The position numbers and the translations under genes were made by a program. Positions 37,777 to 47,827 of a DNA stretch of 64,000 nucleotides are shown here, in pieces. The stretch's first letter is position 1; the number at the start of each line of letters is the position of its first letter. The notes under the pieces are model-generated. The model was not told the origin of the DNA, ran no database searches, and saw nothing but the letters and a program-made list of their open reading frames with translations. Source of the DNA: Tupaia tana (taxonomy: Eukaryota; Chordata; Mammalia; Scandentia; Tupaiidae); the NCBI GenBank assembly GCA_026018925.1, contig JAKSZU010000166.1, positions 248,001 through 312,000 of the forward strand. Direction: 5' to 3'.

Positions 37777-40700
37777 CAATTATGAGTAGAAAATCTTCAT
37801 TTCGCCTGTGCCCTGAAATGTCTAGTTCCCAGTATCCATCTGGAAACTTCTCAGAGAATGGCTCAACTCTCCTGCCTGGGAGAAAGGAGCAGAAGGGCTT
37901 ATTAACAAAACAAAAGATGGAGCTGAGAGCCAGAGAGAAATTCTACCTTTAAAAAAATCGTAAAAAGGAAAAATTAACAAAAAAAAATGAGGAGACAGGA
38001 GCAGAGAGAGACAGAGACCTCAGAGACACAGAGACAGGGATAGAAGGCCAGAGGGGCTCCCTACCACACTAGCTTTGCTTGCTGGAGGCTGAGTTATGAG
38101 TAGAAAATCTTCATTTCGCCTGTGCCCTGAAATGTCTAGTTCCCAGTATCCATGTGGAAACTTCTCAGAGAATGGCTGAACTCTCCTGCCTGGGAGAAAG
38201 GAGCAGAAGGGCTTATTAACAAAACAAAAGATGGAGCTGAGAGCCAGAGAGAAATTCTACCTTTAAAAAAATCGTAAAAAGTAAAAATTACCAAAAAAAA
38301 TGAGGAGACAGGAGCAGAGAGAGACAGAGACCTCAGAGACACAGAGACAGGGATAGAAGGCCAGAGGGGCTCCCTACCACACTAGCTTTGCTTGCTGGAG
38401 GCTGAATTATGAGTAGAAAATCTTCATTTCGCCTGTGCCCTGAAATATCTAGTTCCCAGTATCCATGTGGAAACTTCTCAGAGAATGGCTCAACCCGCCT
38501 GCCTGGGAGAAAGGAGCACAAGGGCTTATTAACAAAAACAAAAGATGGAGCTGAGATCCAGAGATAAATTCCACCTTTAAAAAAGTCGTAAAAAGGAAAA
38601 ATTACCAAAAAAACAATGAGGAGACAGGAGCAGAGAGAGTCAGAGACCTCAGGAGACACAGAGACAGGGATAGAAGGGCCAGAGGGGCTCCCTACCACAC
38701 TAGCTTTGCTTGCTGGAGGCTGAATTATGAGTAGAAAATCTTCATTTCGCCTGTGCCCTGAAATTTCTAGTTCCCAGTATCCATGTGGAATCTTCTCAGA
38801 GAATGGCTCAACTCTCCTGTCTGGGAGAAAGGAGCAGAAGGGCTTATTAACAAAAACAAAAGATGGAGCTGAGAGCCAGAGAGAAATTCTACCTTTAAAA
38901 AAATCGTAAAAAAGGAAAAAATTACCAAAAAAAATGAGGAGACAGGAGCAGAGAGAGACAGAGACCTCAGAGACACAGAGACAGGGATAGAAGGCCAGAG
39001 GGGCTCCATACCACACTAGCTTTGCTTGCTGGAGGCTGAATTATGAGTAGAAAATCTTCATTTCGCCTGTGCCCTGAAATATCTAGTTCCCAGTATCCAT
39101 GTGGAATCTTCTAAGAGAATGGCTCAACTCTCCTGCCTGGGAGAAAGGAGCAGAAGGGCTTATTAACAAAACAAAAGATGGAGCTGAGAGCCAGAGAGAA
39201 ATTCTACCTTTAAAAAAATCGTAAAACTGAAAAATTACCAAAAAACAATGAGGAGACAGGAGCAGAGAGAGACAGAGACCTCAGAGGCACAGAGACAGTG
39301 ATAGAAGGCCAGAGGGGCTCCCTACCACACTACTTTTGCTTGCTGGAGGCTGAATTATGAGTAGAAAATATTCATTTCGCCTGTGCCCTTAAATATGTAG
39401 TTCCCAGGATCCATGTGGAATCTTCTCAGAGAATGGCTCAACTCTCCTGCCTGGGAGAAAGGAGCAGAAGGGCTTATTAAACAAAACAAAAGATGGAGCT
39501 GAGAGCCAGAGAGAAATTTCTACCTTTGAAAAAATCGTAAAAAGGAAAAATTACCAAAAAACAATGAGGAGACAGGAGCAGAGAGAGACAGAGACCTCAG
39601 AGACACAGAGACAGGGATAGAAGGCCAGAGGGGCTCCCTACCACACTAGCTTTGCTTGCTGGAGGCTGAATTATGAGTAGAAAATCTTCATTTCGCCTGT
39701 GCCCTGAAATGTCTAGTTCCCAGTATCCATGTGGAATCTTCTCAGAGAATGGCTCAACTCTCCTGCCTGGGAGAAAGGAGCAGAAGGGCTTATTAACAAA
39801 ACAAAAGATGGAGCTGAGAGCCAGAGAGAAATTCTACCTTTAAAAAATCGTAAAAAGGAAAAATGACCAAAAAAAAATGAGGAGACAGGAGCAGAGAGAG
39901 ACAGAGACCTCAGAGACACAGAGACAGGGATAGAAGGCCAGAGGGGCTCCCTACCACACTAGCTTTGCTTGCTGGAGGCTGAATTATGAGTAGAAAATCT
40001 TCATTTCGCCTGTGCCCTTAAATGTCTAGTTCCCAGTATCCATGTGGAAACTTCTCAGAGAATGGCTCAACTCTCCAGCCTGGGAGAAAGGAGCAGAAGG
40101 GCTTATTAACAAAACAAAAGATGGAGCTGAGAGCCAGAGAGAAATTCTACCTTTAAAAAAAATCGTAAAAAGGAAAAATTACGAAAAAAAAATGAGGAGA
40201 CAGGAGCAGAGAGACACAGAGACCTCAGAGACACAGAGACAGGGATAGAAGGCCAGAGGGGCTCCCTACCACACTAGCTTTGCTTGCTGGAGGCTGAATT
40301 ATGAGTAGAAAATCTTCATTTCGCCTGTGCCCTGAAATATCTAGTTCCCAGTATACATGTGGAATCTTCTCAGAGAATGGCTCAACTCTCCTGCCTGGGA
40401 GAAAGGAGCAGAAGGGCTTATTAACAAAACAAAAGATGGAGCTGAGAGCCAGAGAGAAATTCTACCTTTAAAAAAAATCGTAAAAAGGAAAAATTACCAA
40501 AAAAACAATGAGGAGACAGGAGCAGAAAGAGACAGAGACCTCAGAGACACAGAGACAGGGATAGAAGGCCAGAGGGGCTCCCTACCACACTAGCTTTGCT
40601 TGCTGGAGGCTGAATTATGAGTAGAAAATCTTCATTTCGCCTGTGCCCTGAATTATATAGTTCCCAGTATCCATGTGGAATCTTCTCAGAGAATGGCTCA

Positions 40701-41241
40701 ACTCTCCTGCCTGGGAGAAAGGAGCAGAAGGGCTTATTAACAAAACAAAAGATGGAGCTGAGAGCCAGAGAGAAATTCTACCTTTAAAAAAATCGTAAAA
40801 AGGAAAAATTACCAAAAAAAAATGAGGAGACAGGAGCAGAGAGAGACAGAGACCTCAGAGACACAGAGACAGGGATAGAAGGCCAGAGGGGCTCCCTACC
40901 ACACTAGCTTTGCTTGCTGGAGGCTGAATTATGAGTAGAAAATCTTCATTTCGCCTGTGCCCTGAAATATCTAGTTCCCAGTATCCATGTGGAATCTTCT
41001 CAGAGAATGGCTCAAATCTCCTGCCTGGGAGAAAGGAGCAGAAGGGCTTATTAACAAAACGAAAGATGGAGCTGAGAGCCAGAGAGAAATTCTACCTTTA
41101 AAAAAATCATAAAAAGGAAAAAATTACCAAATAAAAAAGGGGAGACAGGAGCAGAGAGAGACAGAGACCTCAGAGACACAGAGACAGGGATAGAAGGCCA
41201 GAGGGGCTCCCTACCCACACTAGCTTTGCTTGCAGGAGGCT
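37777..41241 (+). repeat. Zone B block 3: 11 monomers (121-131)
   Basis: Starts are 37777, 38091, 38404, 38722, 39038, 39352, 39668, 39981, 40296, 40612 and 40926. The order is the three-monomer cassette, CTGTCTGG, CTTCTAAGAG, GAAAATATTC with GGATCC, AAATGACC, CCTTAAATG with CCAGCC, TATACATG with GCAGAAAGAG, GAATTATATAG, and the GGGGAGAC-ending monomer with CAAATCTCC, AAAACGAAAG and ATCATAA. Monomers 128-129 keep separate the two types fused in monomer 111. The last monomer creates an AATAAA motif (CCAAATAAAAAAGG), which I regard as incidental. Confidence 0.87.
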
Positions 41242-42503
41242 CAATTATGAGTAGAAAATCTTCATTTCGCCTGTGCCCTGAAATGTCTAGTTCCCAGTAT
41301 CCATCTGGAAACTTCTCAGAGAATGGCTCAACTCTCCTGCCTGGGAGAAAGGAGCAGAAGGGCTTATTAACAAAACAAAAGATGGAGCTGAGAGCCAGAG
41401 AGAAATTCTACCTTTAAAAAAAAACGTAAAAAGGAAAAATTAACAAAAAAAATGAGGAGACAGGAGCAGAGAGAGACAGAGACCTCAGAGACACAGAGAC
41501 AGGGATAGAAGGCCAGAGGGGCTCCCTACCACACTAGCTTTGCTTGCTGGAGGCTGAGTTATGAGTAGAAAATCTTCATTTCGCCTTTGCCCTGAAATGT
41601 CTAGTTCCCAGTATCCATGTGGAAACTTCTCAGAGAATGGCTGAACTCTCCTGCCTGGGAGAAAGGAGCAGAAGGGCTTATTAACAAAACAAAAGATGGA
41701 GCTGAGAGCCAGAGAGAAATTCTACCCTTTAAAAAAATCGTAAAAAGTAAAAATTACCAAAAAAAATGAGGAGACAGGAGCAGAGAGAGACAGAGACATC
41801 AGAGACACAGAGACAGGGATAGAAGGCCAGAGGGGCTCCCTACCACACTAGCTTTGCTTGCTGGAGGCTGAATTATGAGTAGAAAAATCTTCATTTCGCC
41901 TGTGCCCTGAAATATCTAGTTCCCAGTATCCATGTGGAAACTTCTCAGAGAATGGCTCAACCCGCCTGCCTGGGAGAAAGGAGCAGAAGGGCTTATTAAC
42001 AAAAACAAAAGATGGAGCTGAGATCCAGAGATAAATTCCACCTTTAAAAAAAATCGTAAAAAGGAAAAATTACCAAAAAAACAATGAGGAGACAGGAGCA
42101 GAAAGAGACAGAGACCTCAGAGACACAGAGGCAGGGATAGAAGGCCAGAGGGGCTCCCTACCACACTAGCTTTGCTTGCTGGAGGCTGAATTATGAGTAG
42201 AAAAATCTTCATTTCGCCTGTGCCCTGAATTATATAGTTCCCAGTATCCATGTGGAATCTTCTCAGAGAATGGCTCAACTCTCCTGCCTGGGAGAAAGGA
42301 GCAGAAGGGCTTATTAACAAAACAAAAGATGGAGCTGAGAGCCAGAGAGAAATTCTACCTTTAAAAAAAATCGTAAAAAGGAAAAATTACCAAAAAAAAA
42401 TGAGGAGACAGGAGCAGAGAGAGACAGAGACCTCAGAGACACAGAGACAGGGATAGAAGGCCAGAGGGGCTCCCTACCACACTAGCTTTGCTTGCTGGAG
42501 GCT
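38404..42503 (+). other. Insertion-rich stretch (private one-base homopolymer gains)
   Basis: Extra single bases relative to sister copies occur in AACAAAAAC (about 38536, 38853, 42004), AAAAAAACAATG (about 38610, 40500, 42075), CTCAGGAG (about 38650), GAAGGGCC (about 38677), AAAAAAGG (about 38911), TTAAACAAA (about 39480), AAATTTC (about 39518), CTACCCACAC (about 41214), CTACCCTTT (about 41726) and GAAAAATC (about 41884, 42203). Several A-runs are also longer than usual. Nearly all lengthen homopolymers, and block 2 counterparts mostly lack them. Milder examples reach back to 31 kb. This pattern is typical of long-read consensus error but could be real divergence. Confidence 0.6.
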
Positions 42504-42817
42504 GAATTATGAGTAGAAAATCTTCATTTCGCCTGTGCCCTGAAATATCTAGTTCCCAGTATCCATGTGGAATCTTCTCAGAGAATGGCTCAAATCTCCT
42601 GCCTGGGAGAAAGGAGCAGAAGGGCTTATTAACAAAACGAAAGATGGAGCTGAGAGCCAGAGAGAAATTCTACCTTTAAAAAAATCATAAAAAGGAAAAA
42701 TTACCAAATAAAAAAGGGGAGACAGGAGCAGAGAGAGACAGAGACCTCAGAGACACAGAGACAGGGATAGAAGGCCAGAGGGGCTCCCTACCACACTAGC
42801 TTTGCTTGCAGGAGGCT
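41242..42817 (+). repeat. Zone B block 4: 5-monomer unit (132-136)
   Basis: Monomers are 41242 (CTCAATT, CCATCTGG), 41556 (CTGAGTT with private CGCCTTTGCC and GAGACATCAG), 41870 (ACCCGCC, GATCCAGAG, GCAGAAAGAG, GAGGCAGGG), 42188 (GAATTATATAG) and 42504 (CAAATCTCC, AAAACGAAAG, GGGGAGAC). The private changes are found again, together and in order, in block 6 (44702-46263), an offset of about 3.46 kb or 11 monomers. The two blocks are therefore recent copies of each other. Confidence 0.9.
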
Positions 42818-44701
42818 CAATTATGAGTAGAAAATCTTCATTTCGCCTGTGCCCTGAAATGTCTAGTTCCCAGTATCCATCTGGAAACTTCTCAGAGAAT
42901 GGCTCAACTCTCCTGCCTGGGAGAAAGGAGCAGAAGGGCTTATTAACAAAACAAAAGATGGAGCTGAGAGCCAGAGAGAAATTCTACCTTTAAAAAAAAA
43001 CGTAAAAAGGAAAAAATTAACAAAAAAAAATGAGGAGACAGGAGCAGAGAGAGACAGAGACCTCAGAGACACAGAGACAGGGATAGAAGGCCAGAGGGGC
43101 TCCCTACCACACTAGCTTTGCTTGCTGGAGGCTGAGTTATGAGTAGAAAATCTTCATTTCGCCTGTGCCCTGAAATGTCTAGTTCCCAGTATCCATGTGG
43201 AAACTTCTCAGAGAATGGCTGAACTCTCCTGCCTGGGAGAAAGGAGCAGAAGGGCTTATTACAAAACAAAAGATGGAGCTGAGAGCCAGAGAGAAATTCT
43301 ACCTTTAAAAAAATCGTAAAAAGTAAAAATTACCAAAAAAAATGAGGAGACAGGAGCAGAGAGAGACAGAGACCTCAGAGACACAGAGACAGGGATAGAA
43401 GGCCAGAGGGGCTCCCTACCACACTAGCTTTGCTTGCTGGAGGCTGAATTATGAGTAGAAAATCTTCATTTCGCCTGTGCCCTTAAATGTCTAGTTCCCA
43501 GTATCCATGTGGAAACTTCTCAGAGAATGGCTCAACTCTCCAGCCTGGGAGAAAGGAGCAGAAGGGCTTATTAACAAAACAAAAGATGGAGCTGAGAGCC
43601 AGAGAGAAATTCTACCTTTAAAAAAATCGTAAAAAGGAAAAATTACGAAAAAAAAATGAGGAGACAGGAGCAGAGAGACACAGAGACCTCAGAGACACAG
43701 AGACAGGGATAGAAGGCCAGAGGGGCTCCCTACCACACTAGCTTTGCTTGCTGGAGGCTGAATTATGAGTAGAAAATCTTCATTTCGCCTGTGCCCTGAA
43801 ATATCTAGTTCCCAGTATACATGTGGAATCTTCTCAGAGAATGGCTCAACTCTCCTGCCTGGGAGAAAGGAGCAGAAGGGCTTATTAACAAAACAAAAGA
43901 TGGAGCTGAGAGCCAGAGAGAAATTCTACCTTTAAAAAAATCGTAAAAAGGAAAAATTACCAAAAAACAATGAGGAGACAGGAGCAGAAAGAGACAGAGA
44001 CCTCAGAGACACAGAGACAGGGATAGAAGGCCAGAGGGGCTCCCTACCACACTAGCTTTGCTTGCTGGAGGCTGAATTATGAGTAGAAAATCTTCATTTC
44101 GCCTGTGCCCTGAATTATATAGTTCCCAGTATCCATGTGGAATCTTCTCAGAGAATGGCTCAACTCTCCTGCCTGGGAGAAAGGAGCAGAAGGGCTTATT
44201 AACAAAAACAAAAGATGGAGCTGAGAGCCAGAGAGAAATTCTACCTTTAAAAAAATCGTAAAAAGGAAAAATTACCAAAAAAAATGAGGAGACAGGAGCA
44301 GAGAGAGACAGAGACCTCAGAGACACAGAGACAGGGATAGAAGGCCAGAGGGGCTCCCTACCACACTAGCTATTGCTTGCTGGAGGCTGAATTATGAGTA
44401 GAAAATCTTCATTTCGCCTGTGCCCTGAAATATCTAGTTCCCAGTATCCATGTGGAATCTTCTCAGAGAATGGCTCAAATCTCCTGCCTGGGAGAAAGGA
44501 GCAGAAGGGCTTATTAACAAAACGAAAGATGGAGCTGAGAGCCAGAGAGAAATTCTACCTTTAAAAAAATCATAAAAAGGAAAAATTACCAAATAAAAAA
44601 GGGGAGACAGGAGCAGAGAGAGACAGAGACCTCAGAGACACAGAGACAGGGATAGAGGCCAGAGGGGCTCCCTACCACACTAGCTTTGCTTGCAGGAGGC
44701 T
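42818..44701 (+). repeat. Zone B block 5: 6-monomer unit (137-142) with a substituted core
   Basis: It opens with 42818 (CTCAATT) and 43134 (CTGAGTT) but lacks the ACCCGCC monomer. In its place are 43446 (CCTTAAATG, CTCCAGCC, TTACGAA) and 43760 (TATACATG, GCAGAAAGAG), then 44074 (GAATTATATAG) and 44389 (CAAATCTCC, AAAACGAAAG, GGGGAGAC). The last five match the end of block 3 (monomers 128-131) plus the cassette start, so this unit looks like the product of a deletion from CTGAGTT to the position-9 monomer. Confidence 0.86.
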
Positions 44702-47100
44702 CAATTATGAGTAGAAAATCTTCATTTCGCCTGTGCCCTGAAATGTCTAGTTCCCAGTATCCATCTGGAAACTTCTCAGAGAATGGCTCAACTCTCCTGC
44801 CTGGGAGAAAGGAGCAGAAGGGCTTATTAACAAAACAAAAGATGGAGCTGAGAGCCAGAGAGAAATTCTACCTTTAAAAAAAACGTAAAAAGGAAAAATT
44901 AACAAAAAAATGAGGAGACAGGAGCAGAGAGAGACAGAGACCTCAGAGACACAGAGACAGGGATAGAAGGCCAGAGGGGCTCCCTACCACACTAGCTTTG
45001 CTTGCTGGAGGCTGAGTTATGAGTAGAAAATCTTCATTTCGCCTTTGCCCTGAAATGTCTAGTTCCCAGTATCCATGTGGAAACTTCTCAGAGAATGGCT
45101 GAACTCTCCTGCCTGGGAGAAAGGAGCAGAAGGGCTTATTAACAAAACAAAAGATGGAGCTGAGAGCCAGAGAGAAATTCTACCTTAAAAAAAATCGTAA
45201 AAAGTAAAAATTACCAAAAAAAATGAGGAGACAGGAGCAGAGAGAGACAGAGACATCAGAGACACAGAGACAGGGATAGAAGGCCAGAGGGGCTCCCTAC
45301 CACACTAGCTTTGCTTGCTGGAGGCTGAATTATGAGTAGAAAATCTTCATTTCGCCTGTGCCCTGAAATATCTAGTTCCCAGTATCCATGTGGAAACTTC
45401 TCAGAGAATGGCTCAACCCGCCTGCCTGGGAGAAAGGAGCAGAAGGGCTTATTAACAAAACAAAAGATGGAGCTGAGATCCAGAGATAAATTCCACCTTT
45501 AAAAAAATCGTAAAAAGGAAAAATTACCAAAAAACAATGAGGAGACAGGAGCAGAAAGAGACAGAGACCTCAGAGACACAGAGGCAGGGATAGAAGGCCA
45601 GAGGGGCTCCCTACCACACTAGCTTTGCTTGCTGAGGCTGAATTATGAGTAGAAAATCTTCATTTCGCCTGTGCCCTGAATTATATAGTTCCCAGTATCC
45701 ATGTGGAATCTTCTCAGAGAATGGCTCAACTCTCCTGCCTGGGAGAAAGGAGCAGAAGGGCTTATTAACAAAACAAAAGATGGAGCTGAGAGCCAGAGAG
45801 AAATTCTACCTTTAAAAAAATCGTAAAAAGGAAAAATTACCAAAAAAAATGAGGAGACAGGAGCAGAGAGAGACAGAGACCTCAGAGACACAGAGACAGG
45901 GATAGAAGGCCAGAGGGGCTCCCTACCACACTAGCTTTGCTTGCTGGAGGCTGAATTATGAGTAGAAAATCTTCATTTCGCCTGTGCCCTGAAATATCTA
46001 GTTCCCAGTATCCATGTGGAATCTCTCAGAGAATGGCTCAAATCTCCTGCCTGGAGAAAGGAGCAGAAGGGCTTATTAACAAAACGAAAGATGGAGCTGA
46101 GAGCCAGAGAGAAATTCTACCTTAAAAAAATCATAAAAAGGAAAAATTACCAAATAAAAAAGGGGAGACAGGAGCAGAGAGAGACAGAGACCTCAGAGAC
46201 ACAGAGACAGGGATAGAAGGCCAGAGGGGCTCCCTACCACACTAGCTTTGCTTGCTGGAGGCTGAATTATGAGTAGAAATTCTTCATTTCGCCTGTGCCC
46301 TGAAATATCTAGTTCCCAGTATCCATGTGGAATCTTCTCAGAGAATGGCTCAACTCTCCTGCCTGGGAGAAAGGAGCAGAAGGGCTTATTAACAAAACAA
46401 AAGATGGAGCTGAGAGCCAGAGAGAAATTGTACCTTTAAAAAAATCGTAAAAGGAAAAATTACCGAAAAAAATGAGGAGACAGGAGCAGAGAGAACAGAG
46501 ACCTCAGAGACACAGAGACAGGGATAGAAGGCCAGAGGGGCTCCCTATCACACTAGCTTTGCTTGCTGGAGGCTGAATTATGAGTAGAAAATCTTCATTT
46601 CGCCTGTGCCCTGAAATATCTAGTTCCCAGTATCCATGTGGAATCTTCTCAGAGAATGGCTCAACTCTCCTGCCTGGAGAAAGGAGCAGAAGGGCTTATT
46701 AACAAAACAAAAGATGGAGCTGAGGGCCAGAGAGAAATTCTACCTTTAAAAAAATCGTAAAAAGGAAAAATTACCAAAAAAATATGAGGAGACAGGAGCA
46801 GAGAGAGACAGAGACCTCAGAGACACAGAGACAGGGATAGAAGGCCAGAGGGGCTCCCTACCACACTAGCTTTGCTTGCTGGAGGCTGAATTATGAGTAG
46901 AAAATCTTCATTTCGCCTGTGCCCTGAAATATCTAGTTCCCAGTATCCATGTGGAATCTTCTCAGAGAATGGCTCAACTCTCCTGCCTGGGAGAAAGGAG
47001 CAGAAGGGCTTATTAACAAAAACAAAAGATGGAGCTGAGAGCCAGACAGAAATTCTACCTTTAAAAAAATCGTAAAAAGAAAATTACCAAAAAAAATGAG
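43134..47100 (+). other. Deletion-rich stretch (private one-base losses)
   Basis: Single bases are missing from TTATTACAAAAC (about 43258), GATAGAGGCC (about 44655), GCTGAGGCTG (about 45633), ATCTCTCAG (about 46022), CTGGAGAAAG (about 46052 and 46675), CTACCTTAAA (about 45181 and 46120), CGTAAAAGG (about 46448) and AAAGAAAATTACC (about 47077). Where sister copies exist (41242-42817, 50652-51592), they keep most of these bases. Losses dominate here while gains dominate just upstream, so different reads or polishing depth may underlie the two stretches. Confidence 0.58.
44702..46263 (+). repeat. Zone B block 6: 5-monomer unit (143-147), sister of block 4
   Basis: Starts are 44702, 45014, 45327, 45640 and 45953. 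It repeats block 4 monomer for monomer, including CGCCTTTGCC (about 45040), GAGACATCAG (about 45250), GCAGAAAGAG and GAGGCAGGG (about 45583), then GAATTATATAG and CAAATCTCC with GGGGAGAC. The copies differ mainly in one-base homopolymer lengths: block 4 tends to have gains and block 6 losses. Confidence 0.9.
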
Positions 47101-47199
47101 GAGACAGGAGCAGAGAGAGACAGAGACCTCAGAGACACAGAGACAGGGATAGAAGGCCAGAGGGGCTCCCTACCACACTAGCTTTGCTTGCTGGAGGCT
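46264..47199 (+). repeat. Three-monomer segment (148-150), duplicated at 50652-51592
   Basis: Monomer 148 (46264) has TAGAAATTC, AATTGTACC, TTACCGAAA, GAGAGAACAG and CTATCACAC. Monomer 149 (46575) has GAGGGCCAG and ATATGAGG. Monomer 150 (46888) has GCCAGACAG. All recur in order in 50652, 50965 and 51280, 4388-4392 bp downstream. This is where zone C variants first appear, ahead of the last zone B cassette. Confidence 0.88.
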
Positions 47200-47827
47200 G
47201 AATTATGAGTAGAAAATCTTCATTTCGCCTGTGCCCTGAAATATCTAGTTCCCAGTATCCATGTGGAATCTTCTCAGAGAATGCCTCAACTCTCCTGCCT
47301 GGGAGAAAGGAGCAGAAGGGCTTATTAACAAAACAAAAGATGGAGCTGAGAGCCAGAGAGAAATTCTACCTTAAAAAAAATCGTGAAAAGGAAAAATTAC
47401 CAAAAAAAAATGAGGAGACAAGAGCAGAGAGAGACAGAGACCTCAGAGACACAGAGACAGGGATAGAAGGCCAGAGGGGCTCCCTACCACACTAGCTTTG
47501 CTTGCTGGAGGCTGAATTATGAGTAGAAAATCTTCATTTCGCCTGTGCCCTGAAATATCTAGTTCCCAGTATCCATGTGGAATCTTCTCAGAGAATGTCT
47601 CAACTCTCCTGCCTGGGAGAAAGGGGCAGAAGGGCTTATTAACAAAACAAAAGATGGAGCTGAGAGCCAGAGAGAAATTCTACCTTTCAAAAAATCGTAA
47701 AAAGGAAAAATTACTAAAAAATAATGAGGAGACAGGAGCAGAGAGAGACAGAGACCTCAGAGACACAGAGACAGTTATAGAAGGCCAGAGGGGCTCCCTA
47801 CCACACTAGCTTTGCTTGCAGGAGGCT
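47200..47827 (+). repeat. Two-monomer segment (151-152), sister of 55361-55988
   Basis: Monomer 151 (47200) carries AATGCCTC, CGTGAAAAGG and GACAAGAGC. Monomer 152 (47514) carries AATGTCTC, AAGGGGCAG, CTTTCAAAA, TTACTAAA, ATAATGAGG and ACAGTTATAG. The pair recurs at 55361 and 55675, 8161 bp downstream. Monomer 152 alone also matches 52536, and in weaker form 60072 and 62270. Here it is followed by a zone B cassette, whereas the downstream copies continue into zone C. Confidence 0.88.

Noticed and set aside
38333-39016. Longest open frame in the window, 227 codons on the minus strand
   Set aside because: It spans more than two monomers only because clustered one-base insertions shift phase past the usual stops. 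Matching block 2 monomers do not have it.
41125-41140. AATAAA polyadenylation signals in some zone B and C monomers
   Set aside because: They arise from a single change in the A-rich tract (CCAAATAAAA, CCAATAAAA) and have no associated gene or downstream element.
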